Under the pieces are notes generated by a model. The model ran no database searches, was not told where the DNA came from, and saw only the letters and a program-made list of their open reading frames with translations. A stretch of DNA of 64,000 nucleotides from Mesorhizobium sp. ES1-1. GTDB taxonomy: Bacteria > Pseudomonadota > Alphaproteobacteria > Rhizobiales > Rhizobiaceae. The position numbers and the translations under genes were made by a program. Where the stretch lies: NCBI RefSeq assembly GCF_020164785.1, contig NZ_JAIUGX010000001.1, forward strand, positions 1-64,000. The letters are read 5' to 3'. This document shows positions 9,026-17,022 of this stretch, piece after piece. Within the stretch, counting starts at the first letter, position 1. Every line of letters begins with the position of its first letter.

Positions 9026-9159
9026 TTTAGGTGGCTGTCAACACGAAAGCTGACCCGCGTCTCTGCGAATTTGGATGATCGATCCGGAATGGCCTGACGC
9101 GATGCCGCCACGCCGGTCCGCGTGGCGCGGTAACAGCCGCCGATGCGGTGGCGGACGTG

Positions 9160-9342
9160 CTACTTGACGCCGCCCATCGTTATGCCGCTGATCATGCGCT
9201 CCGACAGGAAGATGTAGAGGGCGACCGTCGGCACCATGACGATGGTAACGCCGGCGAACAGGCCCGGCCAGTTGCCGCCCGAATATTGCATCGATGTGAT
9301 CAGGGAGTAGATGCCGAGCGACAGGATCGCGGTCTGCATGAA
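9160..9342 (-). pseudogene. 3' fragment of a carbohydrate ABC permease
   Basis: The last 60 codons match the C-terminal end of a MalG-type permease: two hydrophobic segments, a segment NWPGLFAGVTIVMVPTVALY and the terminal LSERMISGITMGGVK. They are fused in frame to the agmatinase-like fragment upstream, with the junction near 9342. The EAA loop and the first four or so membrane spans are absent. The permease gene was therefore truncated by a deletion or rearrangement. About 135 bp of sequence without a gene follow before the palindrome at 9007-9025. Confidence 0.75.
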
Positions 9343-9912
9343 TGTCAATCCACCAGGCTCTATCGCACCGACACCTGGTGCCACGGACGGGTCCATCCCG
9401 TCGCAATCAAGCGAGACGACCCAACGGCGGGAAAGGTCGAGCGAGTGAGCGATCGATTTTGCTCCATTCTCATGAACGTCCCAGGCCGTGACGATCCGGT
9501 TGCCTGCCTTGAGCGCGGCCTCGACTTCCTGCCTTCGGGCACTGCCGATGGAGCGCGCGCCGACCTGCACCAGATGGTGCACACACGCATAGTCGCGCAC
9601 ACGCCGCATCGGGCTGGAAAACCCATCGCGACGGCCATTGATCTCATCGCGAAAATCGATATGCGCGTCGATCTGCAGGACGTTGATGTCCTCATGGCCG
9701 TCGAAGGGGGCGACCAGCATTGGAGGCACTGAGTCCATGTCACCGATAACAATCGGAACCACGCCGGCCTTGACGAGCGGGCCAAGCACGGCGGCAGCAT
9801 CACCCACAATGCACTCCGGATCCCGCACGTTTCCGGCAACGTTGCCGAGGTCGTCAGGTTCGGCTTGCCGTCCTCGAACTGCGGTTCGCCGATGTCGAAG
9901 TTCCAGTCCGTA
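9343..9912 (-). pseudogene. Frameshifted agmatinase/arginase-family fragment
   Basis: Ureohydrolase features are visible: the metal-binding QIDAHIDFRDE and, near the end, SLDCDGMDPSVAPGVG...EPGGLT. The other metal motif, normally GGDHS, reads GDMDS, so the metal-binding histidine is lost. The piece DWNFDIGEPQFEDGKP lies in another frame and joins the rest only through a frameshift near 9855. The N-terminal third is missing and the C-terminus is replaced by the permease fragment. It cannot encode a working agmatinase. The 275-codon open frame across 9160-9987 is an accidental chimera of these pieces. Confidence 0.75.
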
Positions 9913-9975
9913 AGGATTCCAGAATCCTGCGCAGGAAGGCGCGGGTTCGTTCGTGTTCCGGGTTGGCAAGCACAG
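9913..9975 (-). pseudogene. C-terminal tail fragment of a polar-amino-acid ABC ATPase
   Basis: In a third minus-strand frame the residues VLANPEHERTRAFLRRIL can be read. NPxxERTRAFLxRIL is the typical end of GlnQ/HisP-type ATPases. Only about 20 codons remain, directly upstream of the agmatinase remnant. Amino-acid importers and ureohydrolases are often neighbours in rhizobia, so these two pieces probably come from one lost operon. The call rests on motif recognition in a short stretch. Confidence 0.5.
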
Positions 9976-10026
9976 CTCTGCGTGCATCGACCGCGCGGCG
10001 ACGGCCGTTGCGGATGCGGGTTAAAT

Positions 10027-10044
10027 TGGTATTGTGCTGGTATT
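10027..10044. promoter_or_regulatory. Direct repeat TGGTATT x2 upstream of the first GntR gene
   Basis: TGGTATT occurs at 10027-10033 and 10038-10044, so the copies are 11 bp apart, about one helical turn. They lie 19-36 bp before the GTG at 10063. The half-site resembles the GGTA/TACC arms of the palindrome ahead of the second GntR gene at 12455. It may be an autoregulatory GntR site; this is inference from similarity and position. Confidence 0.3.
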
Positions 10045-10062
10045 ATCGAATGGGCTGCCGGC

Positions 10063-10818
10063 GTGACATTTCTTGACATTTTCAATGTGGCTCGAGACGG
10101 GAAGGAGGATGGTTCGCCGGCCTATCGGCGGCTGCAGGCTTCATTGGCCGGCGCGATAGCCTCGGGCGTGTTGAAGCCTGGATCGGCCCTGCCCCCTGAA
10201 CGTGAACTGGCTCTTGAACTCGGCATCTCGCGGGTCACCGTCCGCAGGGCGATGGTTGAACTGGTGCGCGATGGTTTCGTTGTCCAGCGACATGGCAGCG
10301 GCACCTATGTTTCGGGACCGCCCGAGCGCGTCGTACAAAGCCTCAGTCGGCTCTATTCGTTTTCCGAAGACATGATGTCGCGCGGACGAGTCGCCGGTAC
10401 TGTTTGGCTGGGCCGAGAGTTGACCGTCGCCAATGCCGAGGAGGCGCTTCGCCTCGAAATCCCTAAGGGCGCCAGAATCGTCAGAATGCGTCGCCTGCGT
10501 CTGGCCGACCAAGAGCCGATGGCTCTCGAGACCTCGCTGATCCCGGCAGCGATGCTTCCGGATCTGACGAAAATCAAAGATTCGCTCTATCAGACATTGC
10601 GTGAGCTCGGTCATGTCCCATCGCGGGCTGTGCAGCGCATTTCGGCCGTCAATATCGATGAGGAAACCGCGCGGCTGCTCAAGCTGACACCTGGCGCGCC
10701 AGCACTCGACATCGACCGTGTCACCCGCATGGACGATGGGACGGTCGTCGAACTTAGCCGATCGATCTTCCGCGGCGACGCCTATGATTTCGTCGCGGAA
10801 CTCGGTCTCGGTACTTGA
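10063..10818 (+). CDS. GntR-family regulator, HutC subfamily (UTRA domain)
   Basis: This 251-residue regulator has an N-terminal winged helix (LPPERELALELGISRVTVRR, about residues 41-60, then DGFVVQRHGSGTYV). A C-terminal UTRA ligand-binding domain ends in VVELSRSIFRGDAYDF. UTRA regulators usually sense a sugar phosphate or an amino-acid degradation product. The start is uncertain: GTG at 10063 is used because no in-frame ATG lies near, and GTG at 10087 is an alternative. The frame stays open to 9865, but that part lies over the pseudogenes. It is divergent from the pseudogene field and 77 bp ahead of the FGGY kinase, which it may control. Confidence 0.85.
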   Translation: MTFLDIFNVARDGKEDGSPAYRRLQASLAGAIASGVLKPGSALPPERELALELGISRVTVRRAMVELVRDGFVVQRHGSGTYVSGPPERVVQSLSRLYSFSEDMMSRGRVAGTVWLGRELTVANAEEALRLEIPKGARIVRMRRLRLADQEPMALETSLIPAAMLPDLTKIKDSLYQTLRELGHVPSRAVQRISAVNIDEETARLLKLTPGAPALDIDRVTRMDDGTVVELSRSIFRGDAYDFVAELGLGT

Positions 10819-10833
10819 GCGGGCGGGCCCGCT
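10818..10833 (+). terminator. Hairpin just after the first GntR gene
   Basis: A 7-bp perfect stem (AGCGGGC / GCCCGCT) with a 2-base loop, or 6 bp with a 4-base loop, starts at the last base of the stop codon. No T tract follows, so it may attenuate transcription or stabilise the transcript between regulator and kinase rather than terminate fully. Confidence 0.3.
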
Positions 10834-10895
10834 GGCCGGGGGAATGCCAAGCTGTCGCCGCTGCATTGAACAGCAATCAGAGATAATACTAGTTC

Positions 10896-12389
10896 ATGAC
10901 CCCTTATTTCCTCGGCATCGACGCCGGCTCGTCCCTGACCAAAGCCGCGGTCTTCGATGCCAATGGCAATCAGTTCGGCATGGGCGTCAGGCGTATCCAG
11001 CTGCGGCGCCCTCATCCAGGCTGGTCGGAGATCGACCCTGCGGAAGCATGGAGCGCGGTCAGCGCGGCGATCCATGCGGCGCTCGACGATGCCCGTATCG
11101 CCTCAACCGACATTGCGGCGGTAGGACTGTCCGCGGCAATGGTCGGGGCATGGCTGGTCGATGGCGACGGGAACGCCTTGCGTCCGGGCATCGTGTGGGA
11201 GGACAGCCGGGCGCAGGACCTGCTGGACGAGCGAGCTGCCGCCGTACCGGATTTCTATCGCAGGATCTTCAGATCGAATGGGTGCGTGCTTCAGCAGGGC
11301 TGCACATTGCCGCTCCTCGCCTGGCTGCGGAAACACGAGCCCGATATCCTCGACAGGGCTGCCCATGTTTTCAGCTACAAAGACTTCCTGCGCCTGAAGC
11401 TCACCGGGCAGGTGGCTGCCGACCGCACCGAAGCCGCGGTGGCCCCCGGCAACGCCAGCTTGCGTGGCCGCAGCGTCGAAATGCTCGATCTGTTCGAGAT
11501 CGCCGACCTTGCCTACAAGCTGCCAGCGGCGGCCGAGTCCGAGACATTGGCCGGTTTCGTCACTGCAGAATCGGCAGCGATCACCGGCCTCGCCGAAGGC
11601 ACGCCCGTGGCGATCGGTGCCGGCGATGTTCCGGCAACGGTCATCGGCGCCAGCGCGCTCGAAGCCGGCACGGCGCTGGCTGTGCTCGGCACGACCTGCA
11701 TGGTTGGCATCGTGTCCGATCAACCCGTATTCACACCGCCGGACATCGGCCTGCTCTTCACCTTGCCCGGAGAGGCCTGGTTCCGGGCGATGGTCAATGT
11801 TGCCGGCACGCTCAATCTCGACTGGGCGATCGGGACGCTGCTTCCCGACATCGCTGCGGAACCTGATCTCTATATCAGGATGGAAGCGATGATCGCAGCG
11901 CTGCCGATCGGCTGCGACGGCGTCGTCTATCTGCCCTATCTCAGCGAAAGCGGCATCATCGCGCCGGTGGTCGATCACGAAGCGCGCGCCGGCTTTCACG
12001 GGCTCGCGCCCCGGCACCGCCGCCCTCACATGATCCGCGCTGTTTACGAGGGCGTCGCGCTCGCCTTACGTGACTTGTATCAAGACCTCGAAGGGACCAC
12101 CGGCACGATCCTTCTGACGGGTGGCGGCGCACGCAGCCAGATGTGGACACAGATGATCGCCGACGCTCTCGGGGCCACCGTCCTGGTTCCAGCCGGTACG
12201 GAATTCGGGGCAAGGGGTGCGGCACTTCTTGCCGCGACGGCCGTGGGACGATTCCGTTCCGTCCGCCAAGCGTCGATCTCGACGCGGCAGATACAGCGCC
12301 GGCACGAGGCGGATCATACCACGAAGCCGGCTTGGGATCGGGCGTTCATAAATTATCGGGCGCGGCGCGACAGCATCTTGCGCAGATAG
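10896..12389 (+). CDS. FGGY-family carbohydrate kinase (xylulokinase-like)
   Basis: The 497-residue kinase opens with the ATP-binding GIDAGSSLTKAAVFD. It has the first-domain segments GLSAAMVGAWLVD and PGIVWEDSRAQDLL, and the C-terminal adenosine-binding LLTGGGARSQMWTQMIADALG. FGGY kinases phosphorylate xylulose, ribulose, glycerol, erythritol and related polyols or ketoses. The exact substrate cannot be read by eye. It is flanked by two GntR regulators and followed by a SIS protein and a full sugar importer, so it probably phosphorylates the sugar imported by that system. The ATG at 10896 starts a canonical N-terminus. Confidence 0.85.
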   Translation: MTPYFLGIDAGSSLTKAAVFDANGNQFGMGVRRIQLRRPHPGWSEIDPAEAWSAVSAAIHAALDDARIASTDIAAVGLSAAMVGAWLVDGDGNALRPGIVWEDSRAQDLLDERAAAVPDFYRRIFRSNGCVLQQGCTLPLLAWLRKHEPDILDRAAHVFSYKDFLRLKLTGQVAADRTEAAVAPGNASLRGRSVEMLDLFEIADLAYKLPAAAESETLAGFVTAESAAITGLAEGTPVAIGAGDVPATVIGASALEAGTALAVLGTTCMVGIVSDQPVFTPPDIGLLFTLPGEAWFRAMVNVAGTLNLDWAIGTLLPDIAAEPDLYIRMEAMIAALPIGCDGVVYLPYLSESGIIAPVVDHEARAGFHGLAPRHRRPHMIRAVYEGVALALRDLYQDLEGTTGTILLTGGGARSQMWTQMIADALGATVLVPAGTEFGARGAALLAATAVGRFRSVRQASISTRQIQRRHEADHTTKPAWDRAFINYRARRDSILRR

Positions 12390-12414
12390 CCAAGGACGCA
12401 CTACACAGGATTTG

Positions 12415-12449
12415 CGTGGTACATACCACGAGAAGGTCCTGGTTATACC
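12415..12449. promoter_or_regulatory. Operator-like palindromes upstream of the second GntR gene
   Basis: CGTGGTACATACCACG (12415-12430) is a perfect inverted repeat of 7 bp each side of a 2-bp centre. A shorter related site, GGTTATACC (12441-12449), follows six bases before the ATG at 12455. GntR/HutC regulators typically bind GT-rich/AC-rich inverted repeats, so autoregulation of the downstream gene, and possibly of the whole importer operon, is likely. This is an inference; no binding data are available. Confidence 0.6.
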
Positions 12450-12454
12450 TGACA

Positions 12455-13201
12455 ATGGCTGCAAGCGTCGTCGCCGATCAACCCCCACTCTATCAACGCA
12501 TAGCCAACGCGCTTGCGACGCAGATCGCGTCCGGCATACTGAAGGTCGGCGAACGGCTGCCGTCGGAAAGGCAGATGGCCGAGGACCTCGGTGCAAGCCG
12601 GATGACCGCCCGCCAAGCCCTGAAGCTGCTGGAGCGGCGTGGCCTGGTGGAGACCCGGACGGGCCTTGGCGCCTTCGTCGCGCGTGCCCAGATCGAACAA
12701 CAGCTCAGCACGCTGAGCGGGTTTACCGAAGATATGGACCGTGGCGGGCGCAAGGCGTCAAGCATCGTGCTCGACGCCGGGCTGGGCTCCGCGGACCGGG
12801 AGGTTGCCGTCGCGCTTGGAATTGCAGAGGATGCGCCGGTCCATCGCCTCGTTCGCGTGCGCCTTGCGGACGCCGAGCCCGTCGGTCTGGAGCGCACGGA
12901 AATCTCGGCAGCTCTCGTGCCGAAACTTTTCCAGCGGACTGATTTCAGGACGGATTCGCTCTACCGCGTTCTGCGCGAGGACTACGGGCTTTTTCCAAGC
13001 GAGGCCGAGCAGAAGCTCTGGTCCGCCCATCCGGACGCTGCGAGTGCCGCGTCCTTGGGGATTTCGCTGCAAAGCCCCGTGCTCGTCCTCACCCGACGCA
13101 CACTCGATAGTGCTGGACGGCCGCTGGAATATGTGCGGGCAGTCTATCGGGGCGACTGCTTCGTGATGCGCGCCCATCTGACCCTCGGAAAAGGCACATG
13201 A
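12455..13201 (+). CDS. GntR-family regulator, HutC subfamily (UTRA domain)
   Basis: This 248-residue regulator starts at ATG 12455; the longer open frame back to 12143 overlaps the FGGY kinase and the operator and is rejected. The winged helix (LYQRIANALATQIASGIL, then SERQMAEDLGASRMTARQAL) occupies about residues 10-75. The UTRA effector domain ends in LEYVRAVYRGDCFVM. It is a paralogue of the regulator at 10063. Its stop overlaps the SIS gene start by four bases (ATGA), so regulator and enzyme are made together. Position suggests it controls the importer operon 13198-18102. Confidence 0.88.
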   Translation: MAASVVADQPPLYQRIANALATQIASGILKVGERLPSERQMAEDLGASRMTARQALKLLERRGLVETRTGLGAFVARAQIEQQLSTLSGFTEDMDRGGRKASSIVLDAGLGSADREVAVALGIAEDAPVHRLVRVRLADAEPVGLERTEISAALVPKLFQRTDFRTDSLYRVLREDYGLFPSEAEQKLWSAHPDAASAASLGISLQSPVLVLTRRTLDSAGRPLEYVRAVYRGDCFVMRAHLTLGKGT

Positions 13202-13935
13202 CAAAAACGCCGACTGCCGCAGCCTATCTTGCCGACCTCACGATCCGCATCGGGCGCCTGCTCAATGACAATGCCGACGCCATCGCAGCCGCCGCGGACG
13301 CGATCGAGCGGACGGCCAAGGCCGACGGACTGGTCTATGTCTTCGGCACCGGTCACAGCCATACCATGGCCGAGGAGGCGCATTATCGAGCCGGTGGGTT
13401 GGCATTGACCGTTCCGATCCTAGCGGGTGTGACAATGGTCCATGAAGGTGCGGTCGCCGGCACCGTCTTCGAGCGCATGTCCGGCATCGTGGCGCCTGTG
13501 TTCGCCCGCTATCCGATCGGCCCGAAGGACGTGCTGATCGTGGTGTCGAACAGCGGCGTCAACGCCGCCACCGTGGAAGCGGCGATGATCGGAAAATCAG
13601 TGGGCGCGACCGTCATCGCGATCACCTCGCAAACCTATTCCAGCCTCGCCGCCCAAGGACGCACAAGGCTGGCCGATGTCGCCGACATCGTGCTCGACAA
13701 TGGTGGCCCGCCCGGCGACGCCACGACCAGTGTTCCCGGCAGCGAGTTGCGCGTCGGCCCGGTTTCAACCTCGATCGGCGCGGCGCTGATGAACGCCGTG
13801 TTCGCCGAGGCGGCGGCACGCCTGCAATCGGCCGGCGTGGCCGCCCCCATTTATCTCAGCGCCAATATGCCTGGTGCCAAGGAGGTCAACGAAGCGCTGG
13901 TGGCCCGCTATCGGCCGCGCAATCCGCATCTCTGA
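13198..13935 (+). CDS. SIS-domain sugar-phosphate-binding protein (UPF0309-like)
   Basis: The 245-residue protein has a single SIS domain with VYVFGTGHSHTMAEEAHYRA near residue 45 and VLIVVSNSGVNAATVEAA near residue 115. It matches the stand-alone sugar-isomerase-domain family (SIS_2, UPF0309), whose reaction is mostly unassigned. It is shorter than, and not an obvious copy of, the two-domain SIS protein at 5919-7001. It overlaps the GntR gene by four bases and precedes the binding-protein gene by 66 bp. In the locus it could isomerise or bind the phosphorylated product of the FGGY kinase. Confidence 0.8.
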   Translation: MTKTPTAAAYLADLTIRIGRLLNDNADAIAAAADAIERTAKADGLVYVFGTGHSHTMAEEAHYRAGGLALTVPILAGVTMVHEGAVAGTVFERMSGIVAPVFARYPIGPKDVLIVVSNSGVNAATVEAAMIGKSVGATVIAITSQTYSSLAAQGRTRLADVADIVLDNGGPPGDATTSVPGSELRVGPVSTSIGAALMNAVFAEAAARLQSAGVAAPIYLSANMPGAKEVNEALVARYRPRNPHL

Positions 13936-14001
13936 CCAGTCCACACGACGAGAATTCCGGGTCTCAAGGGGAGCCCCGGCGGAAACGGGAGACTACATAC
14001 A

Positions 14002-15288
14002 ATGGGCCTGACACGAATTCTGACACTCGCCGGCTTCGCGGCGACACTTCTTGCCGGCACTGCCTATGCCGAACCGGTAAACCTGACGCTTTGGCACATG
14101 GAGCAGCCGCCGCACCGTGTGCAGCGCATGAAAGAGCTTCTCGATGAGTTCAATGCTGCGCACCCCGATATCCAGGTCAAGCAGGAGCCGCAGAGCTGGG
14201 GCGAAATCTACGCCAAGGCGCCGGCTGCCTTCGCTGCAGGAAATGGTCCGGATCTCCTCTTCACTATTCCCGACTTCACGACCGTGCTGAAGGGAATAGA
14301 CGCCGTGGTGCCGGTCGACGACCTGGTCAAGGACCTCGACGCCAAGCACGGATTCGTCAAGGCGACGCTCGCGCCCTACCAATATGACGACCACGTCTGG
14401 GCCGTGCCGGCCTACAACATGGCCATCTCGCTATGGTATCGCAACAGCGTGTTGAAGGCGGCCGGTGTCGAAGTACCCAAGACCTGGAGCCAGTGGCAGG
14501 CAGCGGCCGAGAAGCTCAGCACGGACGGCAAATCGGGTATCGGCCTTCCAGCCAACAAGCAGCTCTACACCGACCAGACTGTCTACAGCTTCATGGTCAA
14601 CAGCGGCGCCGCCGACATCTACAATGCGGACGGCTCCATTGCCTTCGACAAGCCGGAAACGGTCAAAGCCTATGATTTCTACAGCAAGCTCGCAAAACTG
14701 TCCCCGGCCGACAATGGCACTTGGACCTGGGGCGAGGCCGAAGCCTGCTTTGCAAACAGCACCTGTGGCATGATCCTGCAGTTCGGCGTCATCAATACCT
14801 ATGATACGCAGGCGGAGGGTGATGCGGCCGATCTCGGCGTGGCGCCTGTGCCGCACGCCGATGACCAGAGCGAGTCGGCGACGATTTCCTATTCGAACGC
14901 CATCATGCTGACGACCAAGGATGAAGCCAAGCAGAAGGCCGCCAAGGTATTTCTCACCTGGCTGCTCGAGCCCGCCAATTACGGCCGCTTCCTGACCATG
15001 GAGCCGGGCTTGTTCCTGCCGGTCACGGATGACGGCGCCAAAGCGGACTCGTTCTGGAACGACAAGACCGTGACGAAGTACAAGTCGCAGGTCGAAACCA
15101 TGATTGCGAACTCGCACACTGGAAAGCTGTTCGGCTTCACCACCGGCAAGGTCTTCCCGTCGATCGGCGCCATCTCCGCGCAGAACGTCATCGCGGAGAC
15201 CTTGCAACACATCGTCGTCGACGGCCAGAGCGCCGGCGATGCGGTCAAGGCCGGCCAGGGCCGCATGAGCGAAGTCGCCAAGAAATAA
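14002..15288 (+). CDS. Sugar ABC transporter solute-binding protein (family 1)
   Basis: This 428-residue secreted binding protein has a signal peptide of about 23 residues ending GTAYA. The mature domain has the MalE-like features NLTLWHMEQPPHRVQRM, VPAYNMAISLWYRNSVL and SYSNAIMLTTKDEAKQKAA. A GGGAG ribosome-binding site lies about 10 bases before the ATG. It is the first gene of the transport block and is followed after 22 bp by the MalF-type permease gene. The ligand is unknown; the FGGY kinase suggests a ketose or polyol. Confidence 0.92.
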   Translation: MGLTRILTLAGFAATLLAGTAYAEPVNLTLWHMEQPPHRVQRMKELLDEFNAAHPDIQVKQEPQSWGEIYAKAPAAFAAGNGPDLLFTIPDFTTVLKGIDAVVPVDDLVKDLDAKHGFVKATLAPYQYDDHVWAVPAYNMAISLWYRNSVLKAAGVEVPKTWSQWQAAAEKLSTDGKSGIGLPANKQLYTDQTVYSFMVNSGAADIYNADGSIAFDKPETVKAYDFYSKLAKLSPADNGTWTWGEAEACFANSTCGMILQFGVINTYDTQAEGDAADLGVAPVPHADDQSESATISYSNAIMLTTKDEAKQKAAKVFLTWLLEPANYGRFLTMEPGLFLPVTDDGAKADSFWNDKTVTKYKSQVETMIANSHTGKLFGFTTGKVFPSIGAISAQNVIAETLQHIVVDGQSAGDAVKAGQGRMSEVAKK

Positions 15289-15310
15289 AGGTCGGGGCCG
15301 AGGAACGCTC

Positions 15311-16183
15311 ATGAAGAACACGACGCTCGCCATCGCGTTCGTTTCCCCGGCCCTCATCTTCCTTTTGGCCGTTCTCGGATGGCCGCTCGTTCAGGCCGCC
15401 ATCCTGAGTTTTCAGGATGTCGGCGTGATTGGTTCCGAGGGTCATTTCATCGGCCTAGGCAATTACGCGACTATCCTGGGTGGCGCCGGCTTCTGGCAGG
15501 CGCTCGGCCGCAGCATCGTATGGGTGCTGTCGAACGCGGTGGTGCAGACCATCCTTGCGCTCGCGACAGCGCTGGTCCTCAATCAGAAATTCCCAGGCGT
15601 GCGCATCGCGCGCACCTGGATCATCCTCACCTGGATCGTGCCGACCGTCGTGGTCGTCATCATCTGGCGCTGGCTGCTGTCCTCGTCGGGCGGCATCATC
15701 AACCCGCTCCTGATCCAGGCCGGCGCAATAGACCGCCCGGTCGGATTCTTCGCCACGCGCGAGAGCGCCATGGCGACACTGATCATGATCAACTCCTGGC
15801 GCTGGTTTCCCTTCACCACCTTGATGATGCTGGCTGGCCTGACGCGCATTCCCGGTGACCTCTACGAGGCCGCCAGGGTCGACGGCGCCGGTACGTTTCA
15901 GCGGTTCAAGCGCATCACCTGGCCATTGCTGCAGCCTACCCTCATGGTGCTTGGCGTCGTCGGAACGCTGCTTTCTTTCAACGTCTTCGATGTCATTTGG
16001 CTGCTTACCGCCGGCGGCCCGGCCGGGGCGACCCAGACCCTGCCGGTGCTCATCTACGAAACCGCCTTCAAGGGCTATCGTCTGAGCCAGGCCGCGACGA
16101 TTTCGGTTCTCACCACGATCCTTCTCATGGGGTTCGCCTTCTTCGCCACGCGTGCCATGGCGGCCGCGGAGGCGGATCGATGA
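15311..16183 (+). CDS. Carbohydrate ABC transporter permease (MalF type)
   Basis: The 290-residue membrane protein has six hydrophobic spans and the EAA loop GDLYEAARVDGAGTFQRFKR around residues 180-200. It is the MalF-like half of the importer. Its stop codon overlaps the start of the MalG-type gene by four bases (ATGA at 16180-16183), ensuring equal synthesis of both permeases. Confidence 0.92.
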   Translation: MKNTTLAIAFVSPALIFLLAVLGWPLVQAAILSFQDVGVIGSEGHFIGLGNYATILGGAGFWQALGRSIVWVLSNAVVQTILALATALVLNQKFPGVRIARTWIILTWIVPTVVVVIIWRWLLSSSGGIINPLLIQAGAIDRPVGFFATRESAMATLIMINSWRWFPFTTLMMLAGLTRIPGDLYEAARVDGAGTFQRFKRITWPLLQPTLMVLGVVGTLLSFNVFDVIWLLTAGGPAGATQTLPVLIYETAFKGYRLSQAATISVLTTILLMGFAFFATRAMAAAEADR

Positions 16184-17007
16184 GGCGGACCTTAGGCCAG
16201 TCTCTGTCGCTTTATGGCGGTCTCCTGCTCATCGCCCTGGTGATCGGCTTGCCGTTCTGGTGGGTGCTGACCGGGTCCATCAAGCTGCCAAAGGAAATCA
16301 TCCAGCGCGTGCCCACCATGGTGCCGCAAAGCTTCACCCTACAGCATTTCGAAAAACTGCTGCAGGCGTCGGACTTCCCGGTCTATCTGCTGAACAGCAT
16401 GGTCGTGGCCCTGTTTTCGACGGCTTTTACCGTCCTGCTCGCGCTGCCTGCGGCCTACGCGTTCTTCCGCATGGAGTTTCCCGGGCGCAACGCACTCTAC
16501 AAGACCATTCTGCTGGCCTACGCTTTTCCGGGCGTGGTCGTGCTGATCCCGCTCTATGGCCTGTTCGCGAAGGTCGGATTGATCGACAGTCCGGTCGCGC
16601 TGGTGATCGTCAACGTCGCCTTCGCTCTGCCCTTCTCGATCTGGATGATGCGGTCCTTCCTGTCCAGTGTACCCCGTGAGATCGAGGAGGCAGCGGTCGT
16701 CGACGGGGCACCGACCCTCACCATCCTCGTCAGGATCCTTATGCCGCTGATTGCGCCGGGCATAGCCAGCGTGGCGATCTTCGCCTTCATCTCGTCATGG
16801 ACGGAGTATCTGTTCGCCTCGGTACTCATCGTGTCGGACGCGCGCCGGACCATCCCAGTCGGCTTTGCCGGCATCATCGGCCAGTACCAGATAGACTGGG
16901 GACTGCTGCTGGCCGGCGCGACGGCTGCGATCATCCCGGTTGTCATCCTCTTCGCTCTCGTCGGTCGCTGGTTCGTCTCCGGTCTCACCGACGGCGCCGT
17001 GAAATAG
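16180..17007 (+). CDS. Carbohydrate ABC transporter permease (MalG type)
   Basis: The start is ATG 16180 within the ATGA overlap; the frame is open further upstream to 15997, but that part lies inside the previous gene. The 275-residue protein has an N-terminal span, the EAA loop PREIEEAAVVDGAPTLTILV and the usual terminal SGLTDGAVK. It forms the importer channel with the preceding MalF-type permease. The ATPase gene follows after 15 bp. Confidence 0.92.
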   Translation: MRRTLGQSLSLYGGLLLIALVIGLPFWWVLTGSIKLPKEIIQRVPTMVPQSFTLQHFEKLLQASDFPVYLLNSMVVALFSTAFTVLLALPAAYAFFRMEFPGRNALYKTILLAYAFPGVVVLIPLYGLFAKVGLIDSPVALVIVNVAFALPFSIWMMRSFLSSVPREIEEAAVVDGAPTLTILVRILMPLIAPGIASVAIFAFISSWTEYLFASVLIVSDARRTIPVGFAGIIGQYQIDWGLLLAGATAAIIPVVILFALVGRWFVSGLTDGAVK

Positions 17008-17022
17008 GCAAAAGGAAAACTC

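Noticed and set aside
9160..9987. A functional 275-residue agmatinase
   Set aside because: The frame mixes a damaged ureohydrolase core with a permease tail, lacks the N-terminal third and a metal-binding histidine, and contains a frameshift relative to the family.
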